Assembly: GCA_024639145.1 (NCBI GenBank)
Contig: JAHEIZ010000001.1
Location: 62,001 to 126,000, forward strand
Direction: 5' to 3'
Origin: Actinomycetes bacterium
GTDB taxonomy: Bacteria > Actinomycetota > Actinomycetes > S36-B12
Length of the DNA: 64,000 bases
Both the position numbers and the translations under genes were made by a program. The notes below the pieces were generated by a model. That model was given only the letters and a program-made list of their open reading frames with translations. It had not been told where the DNA came from and searched no databases. Positions within the stretch are counted from its first letter, which is position 1, and each line of letters begins with the position of its first letter. Positions 18,001-26,142 of the stretch are shown here, piece after piece.

Positions 18001-21000
18001 CATTGTCGAGGCTGCCATCGGCCGCAACGAGTACGGCCAGGTAGGCATCGACGACCGTCTGAACCTCGGCCGTTGAATCGGTGGCCGCGCTCGAGAGCGG
18101 CGCGAGTGCAGAGTTGATTGTTGCGAGATTGCCAGAGGTCACTCCGGTCACGAGGATCAGCGCGAAGTTGTCGACCGTTGGCACGGTGTTCGCGCCGGTG
18201 TAGCCCGAGATGACTGCGAGTGACTGAGCCTGCTGTGCAGCGACCGAGGTGCTTACCACCGAGGAGAGCTTCGCGAAGGTGTCGATGCCCGATCCGTTGT
18301 CGGCAGTCGCTGCGATCGAATCAAGAACCCCGGCGAGATTAGAGGCATTGACGCCCGGGATACCGAGAGCGGCAAAGTCCGCAGCGGTCAGCGGCGGAGC
18401 CGGGGTGCCGCCAGCGGCAAGGGTCATGAGCCGATCGACAATCGATGCCAGCGAGACGAGCTCGGCCTTGGTGTCGATCTGGGCAACGGTGAGGGTGTCG
18501 GCCACCAGGCTCATGAGGAGGGCCTCAGAGGTCGTGTTGATCGAGGTGATGCCCAAGGCCTGGAACTGTGCCGCCGTCAGCGTGCCGCCCGTTCCGGCCA
18601 CGCCGTCAGCAGCGGCGAGAAGCACGTTGTACGCATCGACGATGACCTGAACCTCGGCGCGGGTATCCGTCTCCCCCACGGTAAGCGGGCCGATGACGGA
18701 GTTGATGGCGGCCAGGTTGCCGGCTTCGACTCCGGTAACGCCGGCGCTCGCGTAGTTGGCAACCGTCGGAGCTGTGTTCGAGCCCGTGTAGTTGCTGATC
18801 ACGCCAAGCGCGGCGGCGGAGGCGGAGGCTGCCGTAGTCACGACCGACTGCAGCGAGGAGAGCGAGCTGATTCCGCTTCCATCATCGGCCGTGGCGGCGA
18901 TCGCAGCCAGGATCGCCGGCAGATTGTCAGCGGTGACGCCGGTGACTCCCAGCAGTGCGAAGTCTGCGGCAGTCAGCGGCGGCACCGGAGTTCCGCCGGC
19001 TGCCAGGATGAACAGGCGGTCGATAACCGAGGCGATGGTGACGAGCTCGGCCTGCGTATCGACAGCCGTGCGCGCCGAGCCGTCGACCACGTCATTCATG
19101 AGGCCAGCCTTGACCGAGGAATCGATCGCAGTGACGCCGAGCAATGCGTACTGCGAGGCCGTCAACGAGACATTGTTGTTTGCCGCGTTGCCATCGGCGC
19201 CTGCCAGCAGATCACTGAAGGCGTTGACGATGACCTGAACCTCGACAGCGGAATCCTTCGCGGCAGTCACTGCCGTCGCGATCACCGTGTTGACCGCAGT
19301 GAGGTTGTTGGCGTCGACTCCGGTGATACCCGCATTGAGGTAGTCATTGACGGTCGGTGCCGTATTGGTGCCGTTGTATCCCGTGATGATCGCCAGGGCG
19401 GCGGCGCGGGCACTCGCCACGATCTGGTCGACGAGGGCCTGAAGCTCGACCAGTGAGTCGACCCCGCTGCCGTCGTCAGCCGTGGCCGCAATTGCGCCCA
19501 GGACCGAGGCAAGGTTGGCCGAGGTCACGCCGGTCAGCCCCAGGAGGGCGAAGTCAGCGGCAGTGAGGGACGTAGTGCCGCCGGCCGCAACCGTCATGAT
19601 GCCCGTGACCGCATTGCCGATCGCGTAGAGCTCAGCAGCCGTGTCGACCTGCGTTGTGGTGGCGGTATCGAGCACGCGATTCATGAGCGCAAGGTCAGCG
19701 GCAGTGTCGATTGAGCTGAGCCCCATTGCCGCGAACTGGGAGGCCACGAGCTGCGCACTGTTGTTGCGCGTGCCGTCAGCAGCCGCGAGCACCGCCGTGT
19801 ACGCATCGACCGCGGCTTGGACCTCAGCGGAGGTGTCGGTGGCACTGCTGCTCATCACGCCCATCAGCGAGTTGATCGAGGCCAGGTTGCCCGAGGTCAC
19901 GCCCGTGACCTGCGCATCGATGTAGGTCGAGGTGGTCGGCGCGGTATTGCTGCCCGTGTATGCGCTGATGGTCGCGAGTGCCGCATCGCGCGTGGCCGCT
20001 GCTGCCACCGCGGCCGCGACGACGCTCGAGAGCGCGGAGAGCGAACTGACACCGGAGCCGTTATCCGCGGTCGCGGCGATGGCGGCGAGGACATCGGCGA
20101 GATTGGCCGAGGTGACTCCGATGAGGCCGAGAGCCGCGAGCGCAGCAGCGGTGATCGCCGGCGAAGCGGTCTGGCCCGCGGCGGTCGCCATGATGCCGGC
20201 GACGGTGTCGGCAAGGGCGCCGAGTTCGGCTGTCGTATCGACGGAACCGACGACAGCGGAGTCGATCACGCTGTTGAGCAGCGAGGCCTTGGCGGCATTG
20301 TCGATCTGGGTCAAGCCAGCGGCGGCGAACTGCGAGGCGGTGAGCGAGAGCTGGCCGTTCGCGGTGCCGTCAGCCGCACCCAGGATCGCCGCATACGTGG
20401 CCGAAATCGTCTGAGCCGGGCTTGAGGCAACGCCGGTATTTCCTGCGGGGTCAGTGGCCGTGGCGCTCAGCGAATGAGCGCCCGAGCCGAGGTTCGACGT
20501 CGTGAGCGACCAGTTGCCCGAGGAATCAGCAACGGCGGTACCCACCAGGGTGGTGCCGTCGTACACCTTGACCGTTGCACCGGCTTCTGCGGTTCCGCTG
20601 AGCGCCTGGGTCAGCGAGTAGGTCGTGATCGCGTTCATGGTCGGAGCCAACGGAGGAGTGACGTCAATGACCAGGCTTGCCGCCCCCGAGTTTCCGCTCG
20701 TGTTGCCGGCGGCATCGGTGGCCGTGGCGGTGAGCGGGTAGCTGCCGGTTGCCATCGAGGAGGTGACGATGCTCCACACACCCGAGCCATTGGCCGTCGT
20801 CTGCCCGATCAGGAGTGACGCGGTGTAGAGCATGACCGTGGCATTGGCCTCCGCGGTGCCGGTGACGGTCGGTGTCGCACTATTCGACGAGATCGGCGAA
20901 CCGCTAATCACCGGAACGGCGGGAGCTGCCTGATCGATGGTGATCGACGCATCGCTCGAGGTATTCGACGTATTGCCCAGCGCATCTGAGGCACTCGCGG

Positions 21001-21364
21001 CGACAAGCTGAATCCCCGTGGCACCGAAGCTGGCAGCGTAAGTCCAGACACCCTGCGGATCAACGGTCACCACGGTCGACGGGTTCAGGAGCACTCCACT
21101 GCGGTAGAGCTTGATCGTGGAGCCGGCGATACCCGTGCCGGTGAGTGTCGGAGTCAGCGAGCTCGTCACCTGGGCATTGACCACAGGCACAGCTGGTGCA
21201 GTGGTGTCGACCGTGACGGCGAACGATGCGGACGACGCCGAAGTATTGCCTGCGGCATCGGCCTGCGTGATGACATACGTGATGCCCACGCCGAGCACGA
21301 AAACCCAGCGGCGCGTCTGAAGCAGAGCCGTCCACTCGGGCCGAACGGTCGCCACCTCAGACAT
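15077..21364 (-). CDS. Giant repeat-built surface protein with C-terminal membrane anchor
   Basis: The 2095-residue protein is low in charge and rich in Ala, Thr, Ser and Val. Residues ~55-320 are three bacterial Ig-like domains of about 90 residues (each near DAAGNT and GSGVWSI-type motifs). Residues ~323-1829 are seven units of about 205 residues plus a partial unit, each with LTAADFALLGVTGV, AAIAATADDGSG and YTGSNTAPT-like segments. Then follow a Pro/Thr linker (~1838-1890), a beta domain, and a terminal TM helix with RRRR tail (~2069-2090); no LPxTG. The N-terminus lacks a convincing signal peptide and starts inside an Ig-like domain. Its start overlaps the kinase stop by 8 bp. Likely an adhesin or surface stalk. 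Confidence 0.8.
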   Translation of the reverse strand: MSEVATVRPEWTALLQTRRWVFVLGVGITYVITQADAAGNTSASSASFAVTVDTTAPAVPVVNAQVTSSLTPTLTGTGIAGSTIKLYRSGVLLNPSTVVTVDPQGVWTYAASFGATGIQLVAASASDALGNTSNTSSDASITIDQAAPAVPVISGSPISSNSATPTVTGTAEANATVMLYTASLLIGQTTANGSGVWSIVTSSMATGSYPLTATATDAAGNTSGNSGAASLVIDVTPPLAPTMNAITTYSLTQALSGTAEAGATVKVYDGTTLVGTAVADSSGNWSLTTSNLGSGAHSLSATATDPAGNTGVASSPAQTISATYAAILGAADGTANGQLSLTASQFAAAGLTQIDNAAKASLLNSVIDSAVVGSVDTTAELGALADTVAGIMATAAGQTASPAITAAALAALGLIGVTSANLADVLAAIAATADNGSGVSSLSALSSVVAAAVAAAATRDAALATISAYTGSNTAPTTSTYIDAQVTGVTSGNLASINSLMGVMSSSATDTSAEVQAAVDAYTAVLAAADGTRNNSAQLVASQFAAMGLSSIDTAADLALMNRVLDTATTTQVDTAAELYAIGNAVTGIMTVAAGGTTSLTAADFALLGLTGVTSANLASVLGAIAATADDGSGVDSLVELQALVDQIVASARAAALAIITGYNGTNTAPTVNDYLNAGITGVDANNLTAVNTVIATAVTAAKDSAVEVQVIVNAFSDLLAGADGNAANNNVSLTASQYALLGVTAIDSSVKAGLMNDVVDGSARTAVDTQAELVTIASVIDRLFILAAGGTPVPPLTAADFALLGVTGVTADNLPAILAAIAATADDGSGISSLSSLQSVVTTAASASAAALGVISNYTGSNTAPTVANYASAGVTGVEAGNLAAINSVIGPLTVGETDTRAEVQVIVDAYNVLLAAADGVAGTGGTLTAAQFQALGITSINTTSEALLMSLVADTLTVAQIDTKAELVSLASIVDRLMTLAAGGTPAPPLTAADFAALGIPGVNASNLAGVLDSIAATADNGSGIDTFAKLSSVVSTSVAAQQAQSLAVISGYTGANTVPTVDNFALILVTGVTSGNLATINSALAPLSSAATDSTAEVQTVVDAYLAVLVAADGSLDNDPAVTQVQFTALGLTTIDNAAKVSLLNQVLDSRPASAVDTYSELANLASIVARIIEAAAGITPVPALTPADFAAIGVTGVTAYNIDQIVAAIAATANSGTDVDTVNGLSGVVDAAIAQAKADAIATIAAYDGTTTAPTIGDYANAAVTGVTFANLAAINSVVAVRLPIATDSTVEIQAIVDTYAAILTAADGNASATSLNLTATDYSTIGLGALDAPAEVALMNSVLSGRTNAQVATYDQLAEIARVVEALALIAAGGEPAQALTAADLALIGITGIDSTNLAPFLAAVAASGSDGSGINSLTKLQSISDQVNAAQDAALALISGYTGIPTIPTVSTYADAGALGVTAANLDAVNSVVAVLGNSVTDSTSEIQAVVNAYISVLDSADGSVGSTPLAFTAADYALLALPGVNTVSEVALMNEVISGRTAADVDTFTELADLARIVEALMLTAAGGIPTPTLTAADLALIGITGVDASNLVPFLDAIAASGANGGGIDSLAKIQTISDQVNVAQDAAIALIAAYDGTNTAPSLADLRAAGIIGIGASGLTGFNETLAVVASSGSDTYAEVKAIADAFTVIRDYDGTNTAPSVADFALLGVVGVGSSDLAGVNSFLATMAPGLTDSLTEIQALVDAFSVLHPGADGIDNDNVDLTAAQWQALGFVDAVTPEDIQALDDLFDTIDWTVAVDAGTATTSGQAALAALRAVVAPRSGGDPAVAPTATPTPSPTSTATATPQPTVSATPAPTATRKPAPQPSPSETPVYAAAPKPGAGIVEVAPGEVAAVVDGNEQNAIIEVINDYQVRVTVPNRVIVNLSSILTDGKPAKVASDGALLVVQGTSVDISGSGYMPNSLVDLWIYSTPTHLGTVTADAQGDFSANFPIPVSIPAGDHTVKIDGKDFKGELTTVSVGVRVLPKSQEASVDSVNPSPTATNSAGLSDGSSLVSTTTAVVLGAFLLLLLLGFFFVAVRRRRAESH
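15878..20398 (-). repeat. Seven-fold ~205-residue protein repeat within the giant surface gene
   Basis: Each unit of about 615 bp encodes the series: AADG, LTAxQFxALG, DxxAELxxLA, an LTAADFALxGVTGVxxxNL box, AIAATADxGSG, a helix, a YxGxNTAPT box, a second GVTGVxxxNLxAINS box and a TDSxxEVQxxVDAY helix. Units are divergent at residue and base level, so the array is old rather than freshly amplified. The final unit near 16.0-16.4 kb is shortened. Confidence 0.8.
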
Positions 21365-23651
21365 TGACGCTGCCTTTCTCGCGGCGAAGGCTGAGCATCA
21401 TCTGCCCGGCCGACAGCTCTGCGAACGACAGGACAACCCCGCTGCGTACTGCGTGCATGTCGTGCACCGGTGCGTGCTGGGGGTCCACCTGAGTCCACGC
21501 CGCTTCCATGACGTTTCTGGGGGCCGTTACGAGAACCTCAGGCTCGCCTTCATCGACGAAGAGGCGGATCGACACGGTGCGAGTGGGAGCGCTGAGCACG
21601 ATGGTCGAGAGGAGTTCTCTCACGAGTGGGCTGATCGGTCGAGGCTCAGTCGGGACGCTGATCACGGCCGCATCGACGCTCAGGCCGCGGCCGGCGGCCT
21701 CTTCGACGATTTCGAGCACTGCTCGCCAGACATACGAGTTCGACAGGCGCTCCATGCCCAGCATCCCGCGCAGCTGACTCTCCTCCGTTGAGGCGCGTTC
21801 GCGCACGCTCAGTTCGTCGGCACTGAGGTCACCCGAGGCGATCCCCTTGAGTAGTGCCGTCGTGGAGGCACTCACCCGGCTCCATTGGGAGGTCACGGTG
21901 ATCTGACGCTCGATCTCCGCCTGGTACTCCACGGAGGCAGCCCACAGTGATTGCGCCTCTCGACGCCGAAGATCGAACTCACGGAAGAGAACGGTCATCA
22001 AGTACAGAGCCGCCGACATGTAGACGACAGTCACCACGAGAGACATCGTCGGTACCGCACGACAATTAGTGGGAAGCCCGAAGGCGAGCACGAGACCGGC
22101 GGCGGTGATCACGGGGAGGATGAGCCAGTGCCACCAATACCGTTGCGCGGCGAACAGGACAAGGCCGATGCCGCCCGCGACGCTGTTGATGATCCAGTGC
22201 ACTGACGATGCAGCGCTGCAGGTATCGACATCCGCATACGCGATCGCGTAACTCGACACGCCTGCCATGAGCGTGAGCAGGGTGAGCGGAAGGCGCCAGC
22301 TCGTGGCCCACAGAGTGGCAAGCGCGAGATTGCAGGCCAGAAAGACGAGGAAGCCCAGGGCGAATGCCACGGTATTCGCACCTAGGCCGCCGGCGATCCA
22401 GGGCAGCATCACGAGACCGAAGATCGCAGGGGCGAAGAGCAGCACACGCGGGCGAACGGAGTCGAGAAGGATGTCGATGACCGGGCTTGCCGGCACCTGC
22501 AACTCAGCGGCAACAACGATCGGTACCCGAAGGGTGATCACCGTGCCTCGGTGCGGTGAGCTGTCGACGGTTGCCTCGCCCCCGATTGCCGCGAGTGACG
22601 CCTTGATCGTGTTGTGCAGACCGAATCGCTCGGTATCACCCTCAGCGAAGCCGCGACCGTTGTCGCGGACGATCACCTCAAGGTTGCCTGCGATCTGGCC
22701 GCCGGTGATCTCGACATGCGAGGCGTGCGCATGTCTCTCGACATTACGCAGAGCCTCCACGAGTGCATCGCGCAGCGCGCCCGCGGACTGCGGTGGGAGC
22801 AGATAGTCAACGTCAACGGTGACGTCGATGAGCGGAGTGACGAGACGAGCGGCCATCACGGATTCACCGACCAGAGCGCCGAGCGTGACCTCCTGCGCAG
22901 GCAGGGCACCCAGCTCGAGTTGCTCGATGTCGCGCCGGCACTCGCTCTGCAGGAGATCGCCTCGCCCTGCGCCGCCCTGCGCGATCGCGTTCAGCGTGTT
23001 CAGCACCGTCTCGTGGATCCGCCTGTCAACTGAGGTGCGGGCGGATTGCATTTGCACCGCGCGATACGAACCGGCGGCCGCGGATTCGATCTGCCGGGAG
23101 TTTTCGTCGGCAATGCGCGCGGCACGGCGCCAGCTATTGGCCATGCCGAGAAGCGCAGGCGCCGCAATCAGAATGAAGATCGGGCCGATCGCACCCCCGG
23201 CGAGATCGGCCGCCGCGAGGATCATTTGCTGGGTCGGATGCAGGACTGCAATCAGGTTGAGAAGTGCCGCCAGAGCAACGACAGTGAGCGCAGGCATGAC
23301 CGTCAGGGTGAATGCCGCCCCGAAGGCGACTGCGAAGGCCGAGAACGGGAGGGGAATCCAGCCCGGGCCGTATGACTGCGGGATCACGATGGCCAGCAGC
23401 AGGAAGAGCAGACCTGCGCCTGCCTGCACGGTCGCACGCTTCCTGCGCAATGCGGGCAGAAGGGCGATGAGGAACAGCGCGACCGGGATGAGCCAGGTGA
23501 ACCAGATCAGGCCGGGAATCTCACCGCGATGCAGGATCAGGAGATAGAGCGCGGGAAGGAATTCGATCGAACCGGCCGCGACGAGCGCGGTCGCGCCGGT
23601 GCGGTCGAAGAATGCGATGAGCTGATTCGCATCCTTCGGTGACTCCATCAC
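21357..23651 (-). CDS. Duplicated NarL-type sensor histidine kinase with degenerate second half
   Basis: The 764-residue protein contains two membrane-plus-kinase modules. First half: TM helices ~20-170, coiled linker, HisKA_3-type helix with RRIHETVLNTL (phospho-acceptor His213), and HATPase with N-box LVEALRNVERHA (Asn303) and G-box DNGRGF (330-335). Second half: TM helices ~400-555, linker, then RVSASTTALLKGI (592-604), which aligns with the His box but has Ser594 in place of His, and a C-terminal region with no N-box or G-box. It looks like an internal duplication whose second kinase has decayed into a regulatory module. It is divergent from two response regulators and overlaps the giant surface gene. 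Confidence 0.85.
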   Translation of the reverse strand: MMESPKDANQLIAFFDRTGATALVAAGSIEFLPALYLLILHRGEIPGLIWFTWLIPVALFLIALLPALRRKRATVQAGAGLLFLLLAIVIPQSYGPGWIPLPFSAFAVAFGAAFTLTVMPALTVVALAALLNLIAVLHPTQQMILAAADLAGGAIGPIFILIAAPALLGMANSWRRAARIADENSRQIESAAAGSYRAVQMQSARTSVDRRIHETVLNTLNAIAQGGAGRGDLLQSECRRDIEQLELGALPAQEVTLGALVGESVMAARLVTPLIDVTVDVDYLLPPQSAGALRDALVEALRNVERHAHASHVEITGGQIAGNLEVIVRDNGRGFAEGDTERFGLHNTIKASLAAIGGEATVDSSPHRGTVITLRVPIVVAAELQVPASPVIDILLDSVRPRVLLFAPAIFGLVMLPWIAGGLGANTVAFALGFLVFLACNLALATLWATSWRLPLTLLTLMAGVSSYAIAYADVDTCSAASSVHWIINSVAGGIGLVLFAAQRYWWHWLILPVITAAGLVLAFGLPTNCRAVPTMSLVVTVVYMSAALYLMTVLFREFDLRRREAQSLWAASVEYQAEIERQITVTSQWSRVSASTTALLKGIASGDLSADELSVRERASTEESQLRGMLGMERLSNSYVWRAVLEIVEEAAGRGLSVDAAVISVPTEPRPISPLVRELLSTIVLSAPTRTVSIRLFVDEGEPEVLVTAPRNVMEAAWTQVDPQHAPVHDMHAVRSGVVLSFAELSAGQMMLSLRREKGSVNV

Positions 23652-23680
23652 GGCCTCGGCTCCTGCTCTATGGTGTGCGC

Positions 23681-24259
23681 GTGTCCCGCCACTCGTTCAT
23701 CGTGCTCGAGGATCATCCTCTCGTGCTTCGCGCGATCACTGACCACCTGAGCACCGCTTTTCCGAGTGCAACGATCGCATACAAGGGCGTGGGACTCGCC
23801 GACGCGCTCGCGGCTGTGGCCGCTGCATCGGTCACCTGCGCGATCGTCGATCTCGACCTTGGTGACGGGCGCACCCCGGCGGAAACCGTCACTCAATTGA
23901 GGGACGCGGGGCTTCCGGTGGTGATGATCAGTGCGCACGAGCAATCGCTGCTCGTCCAGGACGCGATAGTTGCCGGAGCCGCGGCCTACGTGCCCAAGCG
24001 CTCGCTCATCGACCAACTCGCCGACGCGATCAGCGCAGCAGAGCTCGGGCAGGCCTGGATTTCTCCCGACTTCGCGGCTGTACTGGTTCCGGTCGAAGGC
24101 TCGCCCGTCGCACTCGATCCGCAGGCAGAACGAGCGCTCGTCCTCTACGCCGCCGGTCTGCCGGACTCGATGATCGCCTCGCGCATGGGAATCGAGGCAG
24201 CAGCCGTGCGCCCGCTGCTCGAGTCGGCCATTGAGGCATATCGGTCCCCCGCCCTCTGA
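23681..24259 (+). CDS. Response regulator with degenerate LuxR-type output domain
   Basis: Starting at GTG 23681, the 192-residue protein begins MSRHSFIVLEDHPLVLRAI. It has a receiver domain with acidic pocket (ED at 10-11), phospho-acceptor region AIVDLDLGDG (Asp57), MISA and the YVPK lysine. The C-terminal ~60 residues keep the spacing of a NarL/LuxR helix-turn-helix (LDPQAERALVLYAAGL, ASRMGIEAAAVRPLL), but the recognition-helix residues are lost, and it stops short of the usual end. It is separated from the kinase start by only 29 bp and is closely related to the next gene. It may act as a phosphate sink or dimerisation partner. Confidence 0.85.
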   Translation: MSRHSFIVLEDHPLVLRAITDHLSTAFPSATIAYKGVGLADALAAVAAASVTCAIVDLDLGDGRTPAETVTQLRDAGLPVVMISAHEQSLLVQDAIVAGAAAYVPKRSLIDQLADAISAAELGQAWISPDFAAVLVPVEGSPVALDPQAERALVLYAAGLPDSMIASRMGIEAAAVRPLLESAIEAYRSPAL

Positions 24260-24268
24260 CGAGGACTA

Positions 24269-24284
24269 GGGGACAGAAGTCCCC
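24269..24284. promoter_or_regulatory. DosR/NarL-box-like palindrome upstream of second response regulator
   Basis: The sequence is GGGGACAGAAGTCCCC, a perfect 6-base inverted repeat around a 4-base centre. Its core GGGAC-N4-GTCCC has the same arms and spacing as the mycobacterial DevR/DosR dormancy box. It lies 35 bp before the ATG at 24320 and could be an autoregulatory site for the NarL-type regulators encoded here. Alternatively it may be a small terminator after the first regulator. Confidence 0.5.
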
Positions 24285-24319
24285 CATGATGCGCTAGCCT
24301 GAGCGCACAGGAGGTCACC

Positions 24320-24961
24320 ATGGCTGCTCAGAAGCTGCGTTTCATCGTGCTCGAGGATCACCCGCTCGTGCGCTCGGCTCTCATCACCGGGCTCTTCAAT
24401 GAGCTGGGCGATGTCGAGATTGCCTACGAGGGCATGGTCATTGCCGATGCCCTGCATGCGGCCAAGCGCAAGGCCGTCGACTGCGCCCTGCTCGATCTCG
24501 ATCTCGGTGACGACTCGAATCCGATCGCCAATGTGCGGGCACTAGTCGAGGCCGGTGTGCCCGTCATGGTGATCAGCGCCCTTGGTGACCCGATGATCGT
24601 GCGTGAGTCAATGTCAGCCGGCGCACTCGCCTACGTCTCGAAGCAGACCGATGTCGTGCAGATTCGCGCGGCGATTGACTCCACCCTTGCCGGCAAGCCG
24701 TTCATGTCACCTGAAATTGCCATGGCGCTCGTCGGCGATCTGCACTCGGAAGTCAAGCTCTCCGACCAGGAGCGCACCGCACTCTCGCTCTACGCCTCCG
24801 GCCTGAAGATGGAAGCCGTATCACGACGCATGGGCGTCTCGGTGACCACCGCGCAGGAGTACATCAAGCGCGTGCGCGCTAAGTACACGAAGGCCGGCTA
24901 CGAGGTCTCGACCAAGACCGATCTCTACCGCGTGGCCAAGAAGCGCGGCCTCATCACCTAG
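24320..24961 (+). CDS. NarL/LuxR-family response regulator
   Basis: The 213-residue protein has a receiver domain (FIVLEDHPLV, phospho-acceptor region CALLDLDLGDD near residue 60, AYVSK lysine). A LuxR-type helix-turn-helix follows: LSDQERTALSLYASGLKMEAVSRRMGVSVTTAQEYIKRVRAKY. An AGGAGGT ribosome-binding site precedes the ATG. The 33-residue extension after the HTH (YTKAGYEVSTKTDLYRVAKKRG) is longer than usual. The intact DNA-binding domain makes it the likely output of the adjacent kinase. The neighbouring palindrome suggests self-regulation. It converges on the NTP-transferase gene with a 3-bp gap. Confidence 0.9.
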   Translation: MAAQKLRFIVLEDHPLVRSALITGLFNELGDVEIAYEGMVIADALHAAKRKAVDCALLDLDLGDDSNPIANVRALVEAGVPVMVISALGDPMIVRESMSAGALAYVSKQTDVVQIRAAIDSTLAGKPFMSPEIAMALVGDLHSEVKLSDQERTALSLYASGLKMEAVSRRMGVSVTTAQEYIKRVRAKYTKAGYEVSTKTDLYRVAKKRGLIT

Positions 24962-24964
24962 TAA

Positions 24965-26044
24965 TCAGCTGCGATCGCTGGAGAATCGCACGCTGGTCTC
25001 GCCCAGATTCGCCCCCGGCCACACACGCACGCCAGCCAGAAGTTCATTCCCCGCGCCGACAACTGCGCCGTCACCGATCACTGCGCCGTCGATCACGCAG
25101 TCGGCACCGATCACGGCACCCTCGCCGATGATCGAGTTGGTGATGCGGGAGTTCGCGCCTACCTGTGCATTGTCGAAGACGACCGCGCCGTCGATGCTGG
25201 CGCCGCTGGCCACGCTCGCATTCGCTCCGATGGTCGTGCCACCGGTGAGCGAGGCGTCGCCCGCGATTGTTGCGCCATCGAGCACCAGCGACTGGCCGGT
25301 CTTCGCGACAGCGGGGCTCGGAGCCGTGCCGAGCACGAGATCGCAGGAGCCCTGCACGAACGCGAGCGGAGTGCCGAGATCGAGCCAATAGCCACGATCG
25401 ACGATGCCGCTGACGACAGCGCCGGATTCGAGCAGACCAGGGAAGGTTTCGCGCTCGACGGAGACCGGGCGACCGGTGGGGATCGAGTCGATGACCGAGC
25501 GCTTGAAGACATAGCAACCGGCATTGATCTGGTCGGTAACGATTTCCTCGGGGGTCTGCGGCTTTTCGAGGAATTGGGTCACGCGACGTTCGGCATCGGT
25601 CGGCACTAGGCCGAAGGCACGCGGGTCTTCGACAGTGGTCAGGTAGAGCGAGACATCACTGTTCGTCTCTTGATGCGTGCGCACCAAGCCGGCGATGTCG
25701 AGGCCGGAAAGGATGTCACCGTTGAAGACCAGCACCGGCTCATCGGCACCACTTTCGAGATACGGAAGCACGTGGCGAATTGCGCCACCAGTGCCCAGCG
25801 GCTCATCTTCAGTGGCGATAACGACCTCGATACCGAGATCACTCGCATCGATGAACTCCTTGAAGACATCAGCCTTGTAGCTCGTGCCGAGCACGATGCG
25901 CGTGACGCCTGTATCGCGGGCGCGGGTGATCTGGTGCACCGTGAAGGGCACACCGGCCACCGGCAGCATCGGCTTGGGGGTATTGATGGTGAGCGGACGC
26001 AGGCGCGTGCCCTGGCCACCGACGAGCAGTACGGCTTCAGTCAT
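24965..26044 (-). CDS. Sugar-nucleotide pyrophosphorylase, probably mannose-1-phosphate guanylyltransferase
   Basis: Activates a sugar-1-phosphate with NTP. The 359-residue protein starts MTEAVLLVGGQGTRLRPLT, the nucleotide-binding motif of this family, followed by PKPMLPVAGVPF. The metal-binding Asp is in VLVFNGDIL, and EKPQTPEE and the substrate loop NAGCYVF also fit. The C-terminal ~100 residues are hexapeptide repeats (left-handed beta-helix), as in the mycobacterial GDP-mannose pyrophosphorylase beside the LCP and TIGR03089 genes. GDP-mannose is preferred given manA/manB nearby, but other sugars are possible. ATG at 26044 is chosen; the longer frame runs through the TA operator. Confidence 0.87.
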   Translation of the reverse strand: MTEAVLLVGGQGTRLRPLTINTPKPMLPVAGVPFTVHQITRARDTGVTRIVLGTSYKADVFKEFIDASDLGIEVVIATEDEPLGTGGAIRHVLPYLESGADEPVLVFNGDILSGLDIAGLVRTHQETNSDVSLYLTTVEDPRAFGLVPTDAERRVTQFLEKPQTPEEIVTDQINAGCYVFKRSVIDSIPTGRPVSVERETFPGLLESGAVVSGIVDRGYWLDLGTPLAFVQGSCDLVLGTAPSPAVAKTGQSLVLDGATIAGDASLTGGTTIGANASVASGASIDGAVVFDNAQVGANSRITNSIIGEGAVIGADCVIDGAVIGDGAVVGAGNELLAGVRVWPGANLGETSVRFSSDRS

Positions 26045-26142
26045 GCCGCCAGGGTGCCACAAGCGCGAGCAAGCGCTCGTATTCCTCGGAGTGCAGGCAG
26101 TCACACGTTGTCGGAGGGGAGTCCCCATTGACCCTCGTCCAT

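Noticed and set aside
16000-20400. Possible CRISPR or satellite-like DNA repeat array
   Set aside because: The ~615-bp periodicity is at protein level with divergent bases. There are no short identical repeats with unique spacers.
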